From contig NC_091142.1 of NCBI RefSeq assembly GCF_041381155.1, positions 4,405,778 through 4,469,777 on the forward strand: DNA of 64,000 nt, in the 5' to 3' direction. The DNA comes from Argopecten irradians (taxonomy: Eukaryota; Mollusca; Bivalvia; Pectinida; Pectinidae). The position numbers and the translations under genes were made by a program. Of the stretch, positions 24,801 through 36,558 are shown piece after piece; positions within the stretch are counted from its first letter, which is position 1; each line of letters begins with the position of its first letter. The notes under the pieces were generated by a model. The model had not been told where the DNA came from, made no database searches, and worked only from the letters and a program-made list of their open reading frames with translations.

Positions 24801-27146
24801 AAGAAGTCGTTTATATGGAAATAGCCAAATTGACCCCTTTTGACCCCGCCCCTCAGGCCCCCGGGGGTCAGCCCCATCATTTGTACAATTTTGAATCCCC
24901 ACCCTATAACGATCTAATCAAACATGAATCGTGAAAGGTCCTGTTTTTAAGTGAAAAATCCGTCCAGCGGATTATGGAGAAGAATCGATTGTTGACGACA
25001 CGGACGCTGGACGCCGACGCTGCGGTAGCCCATAAAGCTAACAATCAAACGTGAATCGTGAAAGGTCCTGTTTAAGTTCGTATTCAATGTCCCCTCAATT
25101 TCTAAGCATCCTAATCCCATTTTTGGGATGAATATGAGTTATACTAGGTATTCAGTTATACACTTCCCTCCAAAAATTCTGTTACCTATGTTAAAATTTC
25201 CTGACAATTTATCTCCAAGAAAACTCTAGAAAATGTAAATGAGTGAGAGAAGATGAATAAGCTGATAATTAATATATGCCTGTATTAACAAGATCTATAC
25301 TTAATGTATGTTTGTATAAATGCATGTGTGACACAAGTTTTGGAGGGCAGTGTATATTTAGACTTACCTTTGTCCTTTTTATCAGAAGGTATTGTTTCTA
25401 GATACATCTCTCCTGTAGTCAAAAATTTGACGAAAATTTTATGAAATGCTCGAACACATGCTAGTATAACATCCTTATCGGTGGACTGAAATAAAATGGA
25501 AAAACAAATTGAACGCATAACTAATTGACACAAGAGTTAGATATGTTCATATATGGAAAATTCATCAAAATTGATAATTGCATGTTGAAATTACTTCAAA
25601 CTTTGAAATTACAATCTGTTTGAATTTTAGCATTTTAGGATAGTCAATTTACAATTGTTTTTTCCTTATGTAGTCTGATCACTGAACCATTTGTTAAAGC
25701 AATATATGCTAGTCTATGAAGAATAAATATCTGTAGACAGATCCTCATTCAAAGGTAAGTTATAGACGTTATCATGAGCAGCAACATTCCATGAGAACTA
25801 GTACACAAAAAAACAAACATACGATTCCTGTTGAGTGCCCTGTCAACCAGTAATCGAACTCAGGTCTCTGATGTGAAAAAATTACAGCTCTACCGACTAT
25901 GCTATGAAGCATGCTTCATCCACATGATTTTTAAAACTATTTACACAAGTACATTGTATTAATGTTTTCATTAGTATTAATGTTTTCATTAAATCAACAC
26001 ACCTAAAAGACAAATGTATCGACCTTATTTTCTTAATTATAACAATGATATCTTATCATGGTAAATAAAACAATTATCTTTAACAGGAGCCTAATTTATA
26101 ATGGGACTTTTAAATTTAATAAATTGTGTATCTGAAAAGTCTTTGATAACTAAATAAAGTAAAATTTAATGTCATATCAACCTTAATTTGCTAAATGAAA
26201 CTTGTCTAAGAGAACTACAGTCATTATTGTTTTGTAGGTAGGCATTTTCAATTGAAATAAAGCATTACTGAAAACAAATTGAATTGATTACTGAATAATG
26301 ATAAGGACTAGCCAGGTCTGATACAATAAAAGTATTAATTATCTGTAAAAAGAGCGGGTCAATGTGGTTTGTAGATGTATTAGATATATGGTCTCAGTCA
26401 CTCAGCTGAAGGAAAGCCGTAGTTTTTCCATCCTTGAAACTCCAGGGGTTCTGATCACTTACACTCTCTACACCACTGGACTATCTCATAGTAAAATTGG
26501 AGGCAGCTCAGCGTAAAACATCTGAACCAATCACAGGCCTTGAAACATTTCCTTTGAAGACTACAGAGCGACGCCCAACATCAACGCCACACATATAGTC
26601 AACCACTGTGTATCGTTATACGTCTCTTTCGATGTACATCAAACGACCAAATAACCTGTTGTTCTGTTGTCTTTGATTACTATCAGATAGTCCAGGGGTG
26701 TAGAAATCGTAAATGATCGAAACCCTGGAGTATCGAGGGTGTAGGTTTTCATACAGGAGACCCAGGTTCGATTCTTGGTCGGGGCACTCGACAGGAATCA
26801 TAGGCGATTTTTTTTCGTTCCTCTGTGCAGATATAACTATACATACGAAATAAATAAGCATACTAATATTTTGGATTGATAATTTCACATTTTCTTACTC
26901 AAAGTAGCACATATTTGCTCATAACTGAAAATGTAAATAAACCAAATAACAGGCTGGTTTTCACAACTTGCTTTTGTCATTTTATTCCTTCTGAGGAGCA
27001 TAACACTTAGAAACGTATACCTCAGCATATGAAATTATGTCAATGAGCGTGTTTGATTCCTTTCTGCTTTCTGTACATTTTTTCGTGCTAACTTTAATCT
27101 CATTTACAATATCCGACTTCAGTCCATGTGCTTTCTTTTCCGCCAT
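12837..27146 (-). CDS. NOC4L: Nucleolar complex protein 4 homolog (NOC4L), complete, 15 exons
   Basis: Coding exons in transcript order: 27021-27146, 25368-25485, 22376-22479, 21844-21948, 20029-20169, 19823-19867, 19059-19164, 17850-17935, 17493-17604, 16399-16459, 15896-16006, 14622-14785, 14253-14335, 13853-13966, 12837-12953. All joins keep phase and total 1593 nt (530 residues), close to the vertebrate protein. Noc4 pairs with Nop14 in nucleolar 40S subunit maturation. The C-terminal half carries the CBF/Noc domain; diagnostic blocks are GGAISLLALNGIFVLV, DYPDFYGKLYALFEPS, KYRARFFYLADLFL, HLPAYLVGAFAKRLARISLT and SSLWELK. The N-terminus MAEKKAHGLK follows a CpG-rich promoter. All junctions are GT/AG; exon 6 is only 45 nt and has a weak donor (GTCCGA). 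Introns hold MITEs, two tandem arrays and SINEs. The next gene is divergent, 928 bp from start to start. Confidence 0.93.
13336..13828. repeat. ~65-bp direct repeats flanking a MITE in NOC4L intron 14
   Basis: The segment at 13336-13400 (AATGAATAATTCCAAAACTT through GATAATTCAGGT) is repeated with few changes at 13764-13828, on either side of the MITE. The length is far greater than any transposase target duplication, so the element probably inserted at the junction of a pre-existing tandem duplication, or recombination created one. Confidence 0.8.
13401..13764. mobile_element. MITE with TTAAAGATGCTCCACC termini, copy 2
   Basis: A 364-bp element with terminal inverted repeats TTAAAGATGCTCCACCACTG and GGCGGTGGAGCATCTTTAA. 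The interior is the reverse complement of the copy at 4475-4841. It lies in the last NOC4L intron and carries no coding frame. Confidence 0.82.
14333..14552 (-). repeat. Fourfold repeat of the NOC4L exon-13 splice acceptor
   Basis: The block CCTCTGAAATCAGCAAAATT, which contains the minus-strand acceptor TGATTTCAG of exon 13, occurs at 14333-14360 and again at 14444-14470, 14484-14510 and 14525-14552. Each copy also forms a CTCTGAA/TTCAGAG-type hairpin. The extra copies keep AG in the acceptor position and could act as decoy 3' splice sites. Confidence 0.7.
15288..15655. mobile_element. MITE family F, copy 1
   Basis: A 368-bp element in a NOC4L intron. It begins AAAGTGAATAGTTGAGCAA and ends TTGCTCTACTATTCACTTT, giving about 18-bp terminal inverted repeats. 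The interior matches 53124-53490, for example CACAGGGCTTTTCCATA and TTTAGACTGGTTT. No transposase frame. Confidence 0.8.
16831..17039. mobile_element. Short MITE with ATACC...GACCCAATAAGCGCCC ends
   Basis: A 209-bp element in the NOC4L intron between exons 9 and 10. Its left end ATACCATATTCGACCCAATA is mirrored by the right end TATTGGGTCAAATACGGTAT, about 26-bp imperfect terminal inverted repeats. Confidence 0.75.
18360..19035 (+). repeat. Tandem array, ~162-bp unit, about 4 copies
   Basis: The unit contains AGGGCCATAACTCCGCTAAA, AACCTTGTTACCAAGTTTGA, AAAATCGGTT and TTACAGTTATTGCA blocks; unit marks recur at 18496, 18658 and 18820 (period 162), with a partial first unit. The array ends in GACAGACGGACAGACAGACA and a GGGAGATAACAAG tail. 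It lies in the NOC4L intron between exons 7 and 8. Central tandem repeats of about 160 bp resemble the pearl-type elements described in bivalves. Confidence 0.78.
22500..22912. mobile_element. Interspersed element G, copy 2, with 30-bp terminal foldback
   Basis: Similar to 7005-7415. It contains GACGTCA repeats and an AAAATGGCAGCC block. Arms at 22782-22811 and 22873-22902 are 30-bp inverted repeats (ATTTTATGAAAC versus GTTTCATAAAAT at their inner ends), and the spacer continues with GAAGTTTT/AAAACTTC pairing, giving a long hairpin. It lies in NOC4L intron 2. Confidence 0.72.
23168..25075 (+). repeat. Tandem array, ~158-bp unit, about 10 copies, with head and tail
   Basis: The head contains AAGAGGCCCAGAGGGCCTGT followed by ATCGCTCACCTGG. 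The repeated core (CCCTATAAGGATGCTACCAT, GAGAAGAAGTCATTTATATG, CCAAATTGACCCCTTTTGAC, GGCCCCCGGGGGTCAGCCCC) recurs about every 158 bp from about 23458 to 24901, with one short internal duplication near 23957. The tail holds GACACGGACGCTGGACGCCG and a direct repeat of TGAATCGTGAAAGGTCCTGT. It occupies most of NOC4L intron 2. Open frames on both strands here are a consequence of the repeat, not genes. Confidence 0.85.
25818..25915 (-). mobile_element. tRNA-derived SINE fragment
   Basis: The reverse complement has a tRNA-like A box (TAGTCGGTAGAGC) and B box (GAGTTCGATTAC), followed by GGGCACTCAACAGGAATC. The body is too diverged and unpaired to be a functional tRNA. Confidence 0.65.
26700..26815 (+). 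mobile_element. tRNA-derived SINE fragment, second copy
   Basis: It contains the B-box-like GGTTCGATTCTTGG followed by GGGCACTCGACAGGAATC, the same tail as the minus-strand copy at 25818-25915. The A box is degraded. It lies in NOC4L intron 1. Confidence 0.55.
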
Positions 27147-28060
27147 TGTGGTGATCTAAAGAGACAACCAATCAGAAAAGCTTTAACAAAAGATAAAGTC
27201 ATTTGGGTTTCTCGGACGTTTACATAGTACTAGATAATAAAATCAAGCAGACAAAATTCCGAAAGTTTCACCGTGTCCATATCTGCGCATGCGTATCCTA
27301 ACTTACTAGTCCTTGCAGCCAGAGATGCGTCATGGCTTAGATCCCGTGACTTGCGACAAGAAATAGTTGCATCGAAATTTATGTGTTTTATTTTTGAGGT
27401 TGTAGGTTCACTGTATCAAAATGTTCAGATAAATTGCTGATAAGGTTGGATTGAGGGTTTTTGACCAAAGATGGGTGGTTTTTCATCGTTAAATCTGTAA
27501 CTCAAAATTCAGGTAAGCAAATAATGTATTCATACCAATATGGCGGAAACGCGACTCATGGGAAGGCAAGAATGGCGGACCGCATGCGCGCCCGAAGGCT
27601 ACCGGTACCGAGCGCGTAAATTGTTGCATTAATAGCCGTTGACGTCGGATCTATTAATATACTTTTATATCAGAATTTGATAAATGTTGTGCTTTTATAC
27701 GTAACGTTGTCTTTTAACAATGCCAATAAAAAATAAATCTTTTTGCTAAACTAGATCGAGTTGCATGGGTGTCGGAATCGACTTCATGCATTCACAAAAG
27801 AGACTATAAAAAGCTTTCACCATTATACAAATACATGGTATAAAGAATCACATTCATAATGTATTCGCATATCTGTGGAAATGGCAAGTTTAGCATGCAT
27901 ACAGTGATAACTTCGAGTCATAGTCATTTCCACTAGTAACTGAAACTAATGTATGAATACTGTATTAAAATCCTTCATTGAGTATAAAAAGTTGTATCAT
28001 TTTCTTTTACATGAATCACAACAAGATTGTCATAAAGCTGTAATATTGTATGTTTTTAAG
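27147..28060. promoter_or_regulatory. Divergent promoter region between NOC4L and the SWR1-class ATPase
   Basis: Start codons of the two genes lie 928 bp apart, head to head. The segment contains NRF1-like palindromes TGCGCATGCG at 27284-27293 and GCATGCGC at 27582-27589, ATATGGCGGAAA and AGAATGGCGGACC motifs (YY1/ETS-like cores) at about 27538-27578, and TGACGTCGGA near 27639. A donor-like CAG|GTAAGC at 27512/27513 could end a non-coding first exon of the plus-strand gene, spliced to the acceptor at 28060. Transcription start sites are inferred, not seen. Confidence 0.6.
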
Positions 28061-28073
28061 GTGTTGCAAAAGT

Positions 28074-31000
28074 ATGCAACGAAATGATGCAAACGATGTG
28101 AAGCAGCGTCGTGGCAGTGGTCCAAGGGACCAGAGTGGGCAGTCACCACAACAAGAGTCCGTCCAGCACTATGTGTTGACCGGCCAGTTACAGGCTATTA
28201 CGGGTACAGGAAGGCAGACCACACTAGGTACTGAATGGGGCCAGGACTGAAACACAGTTATAACTTTTAACGCACCTTCAGGAACCAATAAAATCACTTC
28301 ATTATAAACAATTAAAGTATAGTTCCTAATATTATAAGAACATCAGGGGGAATACATATTGCTACGTTATAATTATTAATTTGTTATAGGCGTGTTCTTT
28401 ATAGATGTGTTTTACTGTATGTCTGAATCAAGCCTGCTATAGTTGTTCCATTTTATCACTTAAAAACATGAGGTTTGTTTCATCTTGTGAAGTTTACCAT
28501 TTTAATTAAAATTTTATCGACATCACTATACATAATCAAGCACAACCATAGTTGGTCAGAAATCTGGTCTTACTCCAGGGCCTTGACCAGGTAACCTGTA
28601 TTGAGAATTGAACATTGATAATTAAAATTTGCACCTTTGCAAAAGTATACAACAGAGAACTTCAAATCTTAAATACTTTACCCACAGATCATAATATTTA
28701 CTGGTCATTGACACTGAATTGGTCATCCATGTACCGGGTATACAGTCCGTAACACTTAATACAAGCATTTGAAAGAAGTAATCATAGTTGAGACTTAAAC
28801 AAATACTGGTACTTCAGAAATTTAACTTTTCTTCATATTTTGAGGTCAAATTAATTAATTCACCTTTGAAAATTAATAATGAAGTATTCCAGCCTTTGAA
28901 TTAGATAGTTCAAATGTGTCTTCAGAAGTGATGGAGGCAATAAGGTTCTACTATGATAATTTCTCAATATCGCTTTTAAACCTTGGCTATAATTGAACAA
29001 CGGTAGATTTTGTTACTCGCTAATCACTTGGTTAGTTTAACTCAACAAAATGATAAAAAACAACACTAATACCGCAATCCTTTCAGTTTTGTCATTAAAT
29101 GTGGATGATTTTGACAGGTACAACTTGTTTGCTTGATAGGTTTGCTTCCATCAGCGTCCCCGGGTTCATCCTTGGGAGGCTCCAATGTGGCAACCCCAGT
29201 TGGTTCCAGTACACCTCTCCAGCACCAAACTGTCGTTGTGTCCTCGCAAGACTTGGAACGCATTTTCACTGGAGGAGGTACCCCTGGGCCTACCACGGTA
29301 GCAACCACACCTGCTCTGTCTGCTCAAGCTCTGCAGAGACAACTAAGTAGTCAAGGTGATTATTTATGCTATTCAAAATTTATACTAATTGTGCCTTAGA
29401 GGCTTGGGTACTGAGAGTCCATTAAAGATATTGATTACATATTTAATCCAATGTAATTAAAATTAGACTTGTAATTCCTCTCAACTACAATGCCCTACAA
29501 TACACTTCAATGTAAAACAACACTCTGTTTGGAGTTATCTCGGGACATACAAATAGCCATACAGGGAGTAGTCCGCTAAAACTGACCATAATCGCAGGCT
29601 CAAAATTCTGACTGATCGCCTGTTTATGGTCAGCTACCTACTGCTCTTAAAAAGTCGGGGATTGTAGTACAAATCTGGCGACAGCGATTATGGGACTTCT
29701 GTAGGTTTAATTGGGGTCAGAAAGGTATTGACAGTTAAAAGAAAACATTTGGCACTCACTTTAATACATGTCACATTCCAACTCATCACATAAATGATGT
29801 TATGTCCCTAGTTATGGTCGAGACGTCCTAGAATCAATGTTTGGGTAGCCATCTTTGAAGACTGAAAGTTAATTTTAACACCCAATCAGACAGCTGGGAT
29901 CGATTTCCGGTGAAATTGACGATTCTAATTGGCTGTTAAAATTAACTTTTGGTCTTCAAAGATGGCTACCGAAACACTGATTCTTGGACGTCTCGAACAT
30001 AACTAGGGACATAGCATCGTTAATGTGATGAATTGGGATGTGACATGTATTAAAGAGAGTGAAACACGTTTTCCTTTAACTTTAAAGGCATATTTGACCC
30101 CAAACCAACATGCAGAATTCTCATAATCGCTGTCGCCAGATTTGTACTACAATCCCCGACTTTTTAAGAGCAGTAGGTAGCTGACCATAAACAGGCGATC
30201 AGTCAGAATTTTGAGCCTGCGATTATGGCCAGTTTTAGCGGACTATACAGGGAGTTGTTAGATCTTGTATTGAAGCATATTGAAGTGGAGTGGAATTAAA
30301 AGTCTAATTTTATTTTGATTGATCCATGAATAAATTGATTCTTGTAGAGCATTGAATAGACAATGAAAGGGTTGATTACCAAAGCTAAAGGAGATTTAAA
30401 GACCTTTGAGCCGTGACTTCAACCCAACATAAACTTCCAGTGATAACACTAATGCTGTTATTGCTGGAGACAATTTCACAAGTTTACTTCATTACTGGAG
30501 CAGGATTTGAAATTATCTTCCTGATAAGACTATAAGAACTCATCTTAATTAATGGCTAGCTTAAAAGCTCACATTTAAATTATTAACATGGAAATGAACA
30601 AATGAAAGGTTTTAATGAATCTTGCATCAGATTTGATACCATTTCAACATTGATTTTTTTTTTTAAATTGTCAATAAAAAGCATGATGTGGGTATTAAAG
30701 GAAAGCAAGTTTTCATAATGCGGATAAAAAATAGTTTAAAATACCTAGCTTTGAATCCATAATCAATTTCCTGTATGAAATACATTTCACATATGATAAT
30801 ATTCCCTGTATGAAATACATTTCACATAATGATAATATTCAGGATTGCCCATTTTATAGTTGGCTACTTGCTGGTCATTACTCCTTGTTTATGTTTCCAA
30901 AGTTGATTACAAGCACCAAAATCATAATATTTCACATTGATTAAGGGTTGATTACCAAAGCTAAAGGAGATTTAAAGACCTTTGAGCCGTGACTTCAACC

Positions 31001-34000
31001 CAACATAAACTTCCAGTGATAACACTAATGCTGTTATCGCTGGAGACAAAATCTTAGCTTAATTAAAAAATGTTTTTGTGGACGTGGTCGAGTGTTTTAA
31101 AAATTTCACCAATTAAGCATTTGTTGATGTTTTTACAATGAGTGTACTTGTTTGACGAAAAAAAATAGCTATACTATGTCAGATTTCAAAATATGATAAT
31201 TCAAGTGAACAAGCACTTAATTTTCATTAACAGTACTCCCAGTTAAAGCTTGAATTATCTATGTAACTCTTGTAAAAAAAATGGAAATCAAGGCCAGTTA
31301 CAATAAATCTTTAGTTAAATTTTGATTTTCCCATTGATAAATAACTGAGAACGCAAGTCACTCTTTCTCTCTGCTTTGGTAGGTATAGTTGGTGTGATCA
31401 GCCCTGCTGTATCCAGACCAATAACTGGATCGTTCCCAGGTGGCGCCACTACAACCCTGATCAGACAGACAAGTGCCACTCCTTCCGGACCCGAGATGCA
31501 AATTCCACCAACACTGACCCTGGTGACTGCGACCACACCCAGTGGGGCCCCAGGAGTGGGGACTTTGAGCGCCAGCGGAGCCACAGTGCACCATCATGGT
31601 CTGAGCCCTTCACGGGGGACCCCACCAACCCCTCGAGCCAACCTTCAGCAACCATCTCTAAATATGAGTGTTCAACCTACTGGACAACAACAAACTCCAA
31701 AGACTAATGTTGGAGCAGGTGCTACAGCGCCAGCTTCTGCAACAAACCTAGCAGTGGTTGGGAAAGTTTTACAAGAAACGAAACCCAGCATAACACCTCT
31801 TGGCCTCACACATACCTTTCCCAACCTAACAGCACTAGCCAACCAATCCGCTATGGGGCCGTCTCCAAAGAAGAAAGTAAAGGTGGAGGAGAAAGCGCCC
31901 GCTACTGCAGAAATCGCCAACAGTAGAAAACTGATTTTAGACCAAAAGCACAAAGAAATGAAAGAGATAAAAGAGAACTACATTGAGTTCCTGACGGAGC
32001 TGTTCTTCCTCCAGAACAGTGGAAACATGATGGACTATCACACCTGGAAGAAGCGACCGACACCTCAGCTAGTTCACTTCCTGAAATCTGGGAATCTTGA
32101 TAGTGATGAGGAAGATGATCATGGACAAGAAAGAAAGATCAACAATGAAGTATGTTTTCTTGTTAAAATATCTACCTGTCCTTATTGATAGAAGAAAACA
32201 TTTTCTCTTGTGGGGGGGGAGCATGTTGTTCCCTAGAAAATTACATTTTGAAGCATTTAATACATTAAAAAAATATCTGAAAGATAATAAAATAATGCTG
32301 ATGCAATATAAGACAGACTTACACTGATCATATCTTTGATTCATCTGTAAGTGATTCCACTTCTGATTCTATGAAGTGAAATTAGACAGATTGAGATATA
32401 ATTCAGAATTAAAAATACTGATTAGCTAAAGATTATGAAAGCAAAGTAGCAAATAGATATAACAAATAATTTATTCAGGTTTTAAAATTGTCCTCAAGTT
32501 GTGAAAATGAAGCGAGATAGTTAACAGAGAGATGTTTTACTTCAGGTAAAGGTATTTACCTGCAGTGGTAGCAATGTTCCTTTGGCAACACCAGTGGCCA
32601 TTTCTACGACCCTACCACCGTCTGTAGCAGCCCTGAATCAACAAGGTAAGATATTTGCTTTGGTGGCATGGTGTGTATAGCTTCATGTTCACATTGTAAG
32701 AAAATAGTAAAGCTTGCATAAATATTCAACGCCATCTATCAATTTCCATATAGTAACCATAACCAGATGATTGATCATTTTGTTTCCATCTTATGAATTG
32801 TAATAATTATTAATCTTGAAATAAAAAAAGAGATTCACTCGTAAGCATGTTTTGTTAAACCAGCATACAAAATAGATTTATATATATTGCTGAGATTTTG
32901 TATAATTATTGAAACATTATCACGCTTTCAAAATTCTTTCATTTTCTGTCTTGTGTGCCTGAATATGTGACTGCTCATCAAGTTCAATGTTGCATGTTCT
33001 AAGATCAACTGTGTTGCACATTTCTACTTTTCATTTTTCACACATCATTTTATAATGCAACTACAAAAAAATATTCAGTAATGGACTTACTGTATGAATC
33101 ATTGAATATTGACCAATTCATTTCAAATTTTGAATAAAAAACATATCATTGCATATGTTTGCTATGTATTCCATTTACCTGTGAATTTCACCACATATTC
33201 AATTTACTGTGGTCCAGACCCATTAAGATATATTTGTTGAATCATTTACAAATGTCATGGCTTTCAAAAACTGAAAAACAGTGAAGTTCTGCTTATGCTT
33301 TCAAACAAGAGGCTTGTCTGCCAATGAAAGATGAATGATTGTGTCTGTTTTAAAGATATACAGTTCATATGAATTGAACAGATTTATAAATACTTAATAT
33401 GGTACACAAAAAATGGAAAACAAGCATGTTAGTATTTTATTGATTATTGTACTCTGTTTAATATCAGTAATTTCTGTTGAATGTTTAATATCAGTAATTT
33501 CTGTTGAATATTTTACTGTATGTTGACTTTGTGTTTTAACTAATATTGTTAAGTTCATTTTCCTGTAGAGCTGTCGACTAATTGTGACTGATTTGATGTA
33601 TAAATCAGTGAAAATATCTTAATATTTCATTATGAGCTTGAACTTTTCCAACACATGAGTTAGTGAAATAATCCATTATTCAATTTGTTAAAGATTTTTA
33701 GATCGAGAAATATTTGCATCTCTTGATGAGGTCAGAATTTTTTTTTAAATTTTACCACATTCTGACCTTTTACTTCTCATTATTATTTCTCTTCAGGAAT
33801 TTTAGTACTTAGCGAGTTTGAATAATATTATGGAAAACATCTGTTGCCCTGACAAAAGGGCAGCTTTGATAAGTGGTAATTAAATGTTAAAGATGAAAAT
33901 TGGACCATAAAATTTATGAGGGATAACACATTGATGATTTTTGTTATACTATTTTTATAATCACTTGAATTGTTTTTATTGCAGTCAGTACTTGTTTGCA

Positions 34001-36524
34001 TTCACTTTGAATTTATTCTTCAGTTTACATTATTTTAATTTATTGTACAGGCCTTCTGATTTTGATGTTGTGTGCTTCAAATGATGTTTGTATATACACA
34101 CTGTGCCTTCTGTTAATTTTCAATCTTTTTATTTTGCCTGTGCTCGGCTCACCGTGGATTGTAGCGAGTAGACTGTATTCCCAAACCTTTCTTTATTACC
34201 CTGCCTGTGGACTTATTTAGTTTATTACATGACTCTTTTTCATTAAGCATTCCATTATTGACCAGTAACAAAAATTATGCGGGACTAGTAAGGGGCCTTA
34301 TATATTTTAGCGTGTAACCTGAATGGGTGTTGTGGCTTTGCATCAATTAAGTATAGCTGTATTTGCGGTAGTTAAAAGAATGCTGTTTTAACAATGTGCT
34401 AAATTTGCTATACTTGTGATAAAACTACTTTCAAAAAGTCTCTGCTTTTGTTTATAAAATATATTACATTGATATATTATAATATATGCAATTGATGAAA
34501 TAATGATAATCTGCTTTAAATTTTCTTTGTTAATGGCAAAAAAAGGAATAAACATTAATATCGTGAAACATATCATCAAAATCTGTAATATGTAATACAG
34601 TAGTCTATTAATGATGATTAATCAGTTGGGAGAATGACTGTATCAAGGGTCTAGGTTACTGTTTTATTCTCCTGTCTCAGTTGTGCAAGCAAAAATGTCC
34701 CCAAAACCGCATATGTTTTCACAAAATAAGATTAAAGTACACAATGGAAATCAGAAAAGGAGGATTGAAGTCTGAAGCATCAGGGGCAGGGGGAGGGGAA
34801 TGATCTGACCTTTTTTAAAAACTTACGGCAAAGCCAAGACTGATTCATGGTCATTGTCACATCTTTACCTGTTTAAATTATATATGGAGTAGGAATCGTG
34901 GCCTATGGGAATAAAGCTGATGTATACATCAGTTTTGAGATACCAACACAACCTTCTGGTGATTATGATGCCACAAAAATCATATTGTAATTACTGGAAG
35001 GTAGAACTAATGTATAATGTATTCACTCAGGTCGTTCTTGTGTTTTAAAACCCTCGTATTTAGTAGGGCTGTTAACAGAGCTTCTGGAATAGAATTGGGA
35101 TAATCATGAATTTCCTTAACACTCTTTGACAAACATAGGTTTCTGACTTCTTTATATCCAGCTACTTTGGCAGCCATCTGTAGAAATTAGGAACCTAGAC
35201 CCTTGTTACTGTAAGATTGTAAGTGAATAAGGTGTTTTGGTCCTGCAGGTTTTGAAACTCGGCGGCCGGGAGGTCGACATGGTATGGTGTTTGGCCATGT
35301 ACAGCCGGCTTTGGCCAGCTCCTCCTTGTGCTCCAGTGTGACTTCCATGCCACACAACACTCCCATCTCCTCCTCTTCCTCCTCCTCCTCGTCCCTACAG
35401 TCCACAGTGGTGCCGGCACATATGGGCCCAACTCAAACAGGTGCTTACCAGTTCATATATATTTAACTCGGGATTTCCGCCAGTCCTGCCATCTCCATAG
35501 TAGCTATAGACTTTCATCGGCTTGAATTGGCTATGCTAAGGTTCTTTGTTATTGAATTGTAGTCTTTTTCATCCAAGTCATCTAGTGTCGTGTAATGCTG
35601 CAATATTTTTATTTTATTATGAAAAGGTAAAATAAGGATTATATCATGGCTGGTTTGATCAAGAATCGAATGATATGGTTACTATGCAGATGGTTCATCA
35701 AATTACTGTTCATTCCATCATGCCAATTCAGCCTCTTGTATCGTTTATTCTTGTGTTCTAGATCCATTTCTTGATAGCACATAATTTTGATACAATTCTA
35801 AATATTTACCGTCTACATACATGTCCATTGAAAGACAAATCATCTCTTGTGGTCTAGATCCATTTTGGGATCTACTTGATGGCTGTAGAGCATGATGGAA
35901 TGAATTGGGACACAGGCTAGCATGGGATATAGCACTTACTGATTTGAGGTCTGTGGCATGCTACCATACAGAGCCCAAGCTTCAATCCTGTACAGAGTAC
36001 AATGTCTTTCTTCTTCCCAAGCTCAGATCAGCAGTGTTAAGTCAGAGTTAGATGATAGATTAAAAATAAAAACTGTTTGAGAGAAAATGATAGTAAAATT
36101 GTCATATTTATCAAACTTAGAACCAGGTTTTAGGTGGGGATGTCAAAAAGTATGTTTCTCATTGTTGACAAAGGGTTGAAGAAGCCATACTGTATGTTAA
36201 GTGTCCAAGATACCAGCAGAAAGTCTTGCTGTAATACAGTAGTAAGTGACTGTCCCATGCTACAACCTGGCCCATATTGTGAATTTTTAATGATTGATGG
36301 TAATGATACAAAATATTTAGATTTTTGAATTCCACCAGAAGGCACTTTGTGTATATATTTTTGTATCATTTGTTAGTTCACATTGAGCTCGCCTTGTGCA
36401 ATAATATGAGCCTGTCATATCATGCTGTACAGTCTTATGTTATCCATTCTTCATTGTTCTGGTAATCAATAGACAGCATTTGTAAAAAAAAAAATTGTCA
36501 TTGGACAAATAACAGATTGATGAA

Positions 36525-36558
<34 letters not shown>

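Noticed and set aside
23703..24934. Several open frames with MEIAKLTPFDP-like repeats on both strands
   Set aside because: They are translations of the 158-bp tandem array, with stops between units and no domain.
10842..25075. CRISPR-like repeat arrays
   Set aside because: Units of about 150-160 bp are contiguous without short spacers, and the gene structure is eukaryotic.
25818..26815. Possible tRNA genes
   Set aside because: Only A/B-box-like segments are present; acceptor and anticodon stems do not pair, and both copies share a SINE-type tail.
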